From Scortum barcoo (Eukaryota > Chordata > Actinopteri > Centrarchiformes > Terapontidae), in the NCBI GenBank assembly GCA_023238725.1, contig CM041538.1:62001-126000 (forward strand): a stretch of DNA of 64,000 nucleotides, written 5' to 3'. The notes beneath the pieces were generated by a model that had not been told where the DNA came from, did not search any database, and worked only from the letters and a program-made list of their open reading frames with translations. Shown here piece by piece: positions 63,131-64,000 of this stretch (within the stretch, counting starts at the first letter, position 1; each line of letters begins with the position of its first letter). Position numbers and translations under genes: made by a program.

Positions 63131-64000
63131 CCTGGGCACAAATCTCTTCCAGATGTTTGTCACATCATGTACTCTATGTGACATGATGTATTTTATCATG
63201 TTTTTTGTACTTGAGTCTGTGTGCCTATGTCTCTGTGCGTTCTGTTTTATGTGGCTGAAAACAAACTTCCCCCTAGACACAAAAGTTCAAGTTCAAGTTG
63301 AAACTGATGTAAAAATCATTCAACTGAAGTTAATGACAAATCTTCAAATCTTGTAATGTAAATAAGGACAGAGCTGAAAAAAATAATGCCAAGTGATGGA
63401 GACATCAGATGAGGTAAGTATATATACCAGAAATGCCTATTTTCCACCACAGAAAAGTGTACTTCCAGCACAAATGTGGTTTAACATTCTTGTTAGTTAA
63501 CTGTTTTGATCTCGCTTTGGTCTCCATCCACTGACAGGTTGGTGGGTGGAGTTGAACAGCTAGTTGCCTTCAACTCTCCAGTAGTTGCTCATTAACTTTT
63601 TTACATTTTCAGAGTTTAGAGCAAAGACTTTGTTTCTTTTTTACTGTTACAAAGTAACTAGCAATAGCTACAAAGTAACATTGCCATGGTAACATTTTAA
63701 CATCACTACTGGTGCACCAGCAAAGGAACATTGCCAAAGACAACAGATGTAAAAAACACTAGTAAACTGAAGTAAAGAAGCTGACCTGGCAGTGATACAC
63801 TTAGTTAGCATTGTGAGAACTTGTTTGAAAAGAACTTGAATGTAAGGGATGTTCATTTATGTATTTATGTTCATTTCTGATGCAAGTAGTGGCTCTTTGT
63901 TTAGAATCAACATCGTATACAAGAAGGAAATCATTAAGAGTTGAAAATCATCAAAATGTCATCATCACATTTCTCTAGGGCCGGACCCAAATATTCAAAT
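63131..64000. other. No gene recognised
   Basis: No ndufa11 upstream exon could be identified here. Small open frames at 63153-63356 (plus) and 63668-63856 (minus) have no family features. Confidence 0.5.

Overview
The window looks like a draft-assembly piece of a ray-finned (teleost) fish nuclear genome. It holds spliced vertebrate genes with GT/AG introns, a 500-base run of N, many microsatellites, and a dense mix of fish-type transposable elements: Tc1-like DNA transposons, L2-, L1/Tx1- and RTE/Rex3-like LINEs, Ty3/Gypsy and BEL/Pao retroelement fragments, and MITEs. No bacterial-type operon, CRISPR array, rRNA or tRNA was recognised.

Two host genes are supported, both on the minus strand. 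(1) slc5a9 (SGLT4-type sodium/sugar cotransporter) runs from about 38.37 kb down to 7.97 kb. Thirteen consecutive coding exons can be placed to the base, all with compatible phases and GT/AG junctions. They give about 647 residues from just before the first membrane helix to the stop codon, followed by a polyadenylation signal about 95 bases downstream. Only the short first coding exon was not found; it should lie above 38.4 kb. (2) ndufa11 (mitochondrial complex I subunit) has its last two coding exons at 62.15-62.28 kb and 59.98-60.10 kb; its 5' exons are not visible and probably lie beyond 64 kb.

Layout: 1-7.5 kb, degenerate L2-like LINE fragments and a Tc1 terminus; 7.9-38.4 kb, slc5a9, whose introns hold Gypsy and LINE pieces, a 554-bp MITE with 21-bp perfect termini, two Tc1-like elements of about 1.6 kb and several microsatellites; 38.4-59.9 kb, an intergenic or first-intron stretch that is almost entirely repeats (two RTE/Rex3-like LINEs, BEL/Pao integrase, L1-like LINE, Tc1-like element, assembly gap); 60-62.3 kb, ndufa11; 62.5-64 kb, a repeat-like tract and unassigned sequence.

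Nothing here convinces me of a wholly new biological system. The most interesting structural signals are: RTE/Rex3-like LINEs whose ends lie directly in (TA)n microsatellites, with a Tc1 element in the same tract; a 38-bp inverted duplication inside an L1-like ORF1; a two-copy unclassified repeat family, one copy carrying a foldback; (TG)n tracts next to three slc5a9 splice acceptors; and a cluster of alternating inverted motifs in the ndufa11 intron. Family names for repeats rest on recognising encoded motifs and have not been searched against a database.
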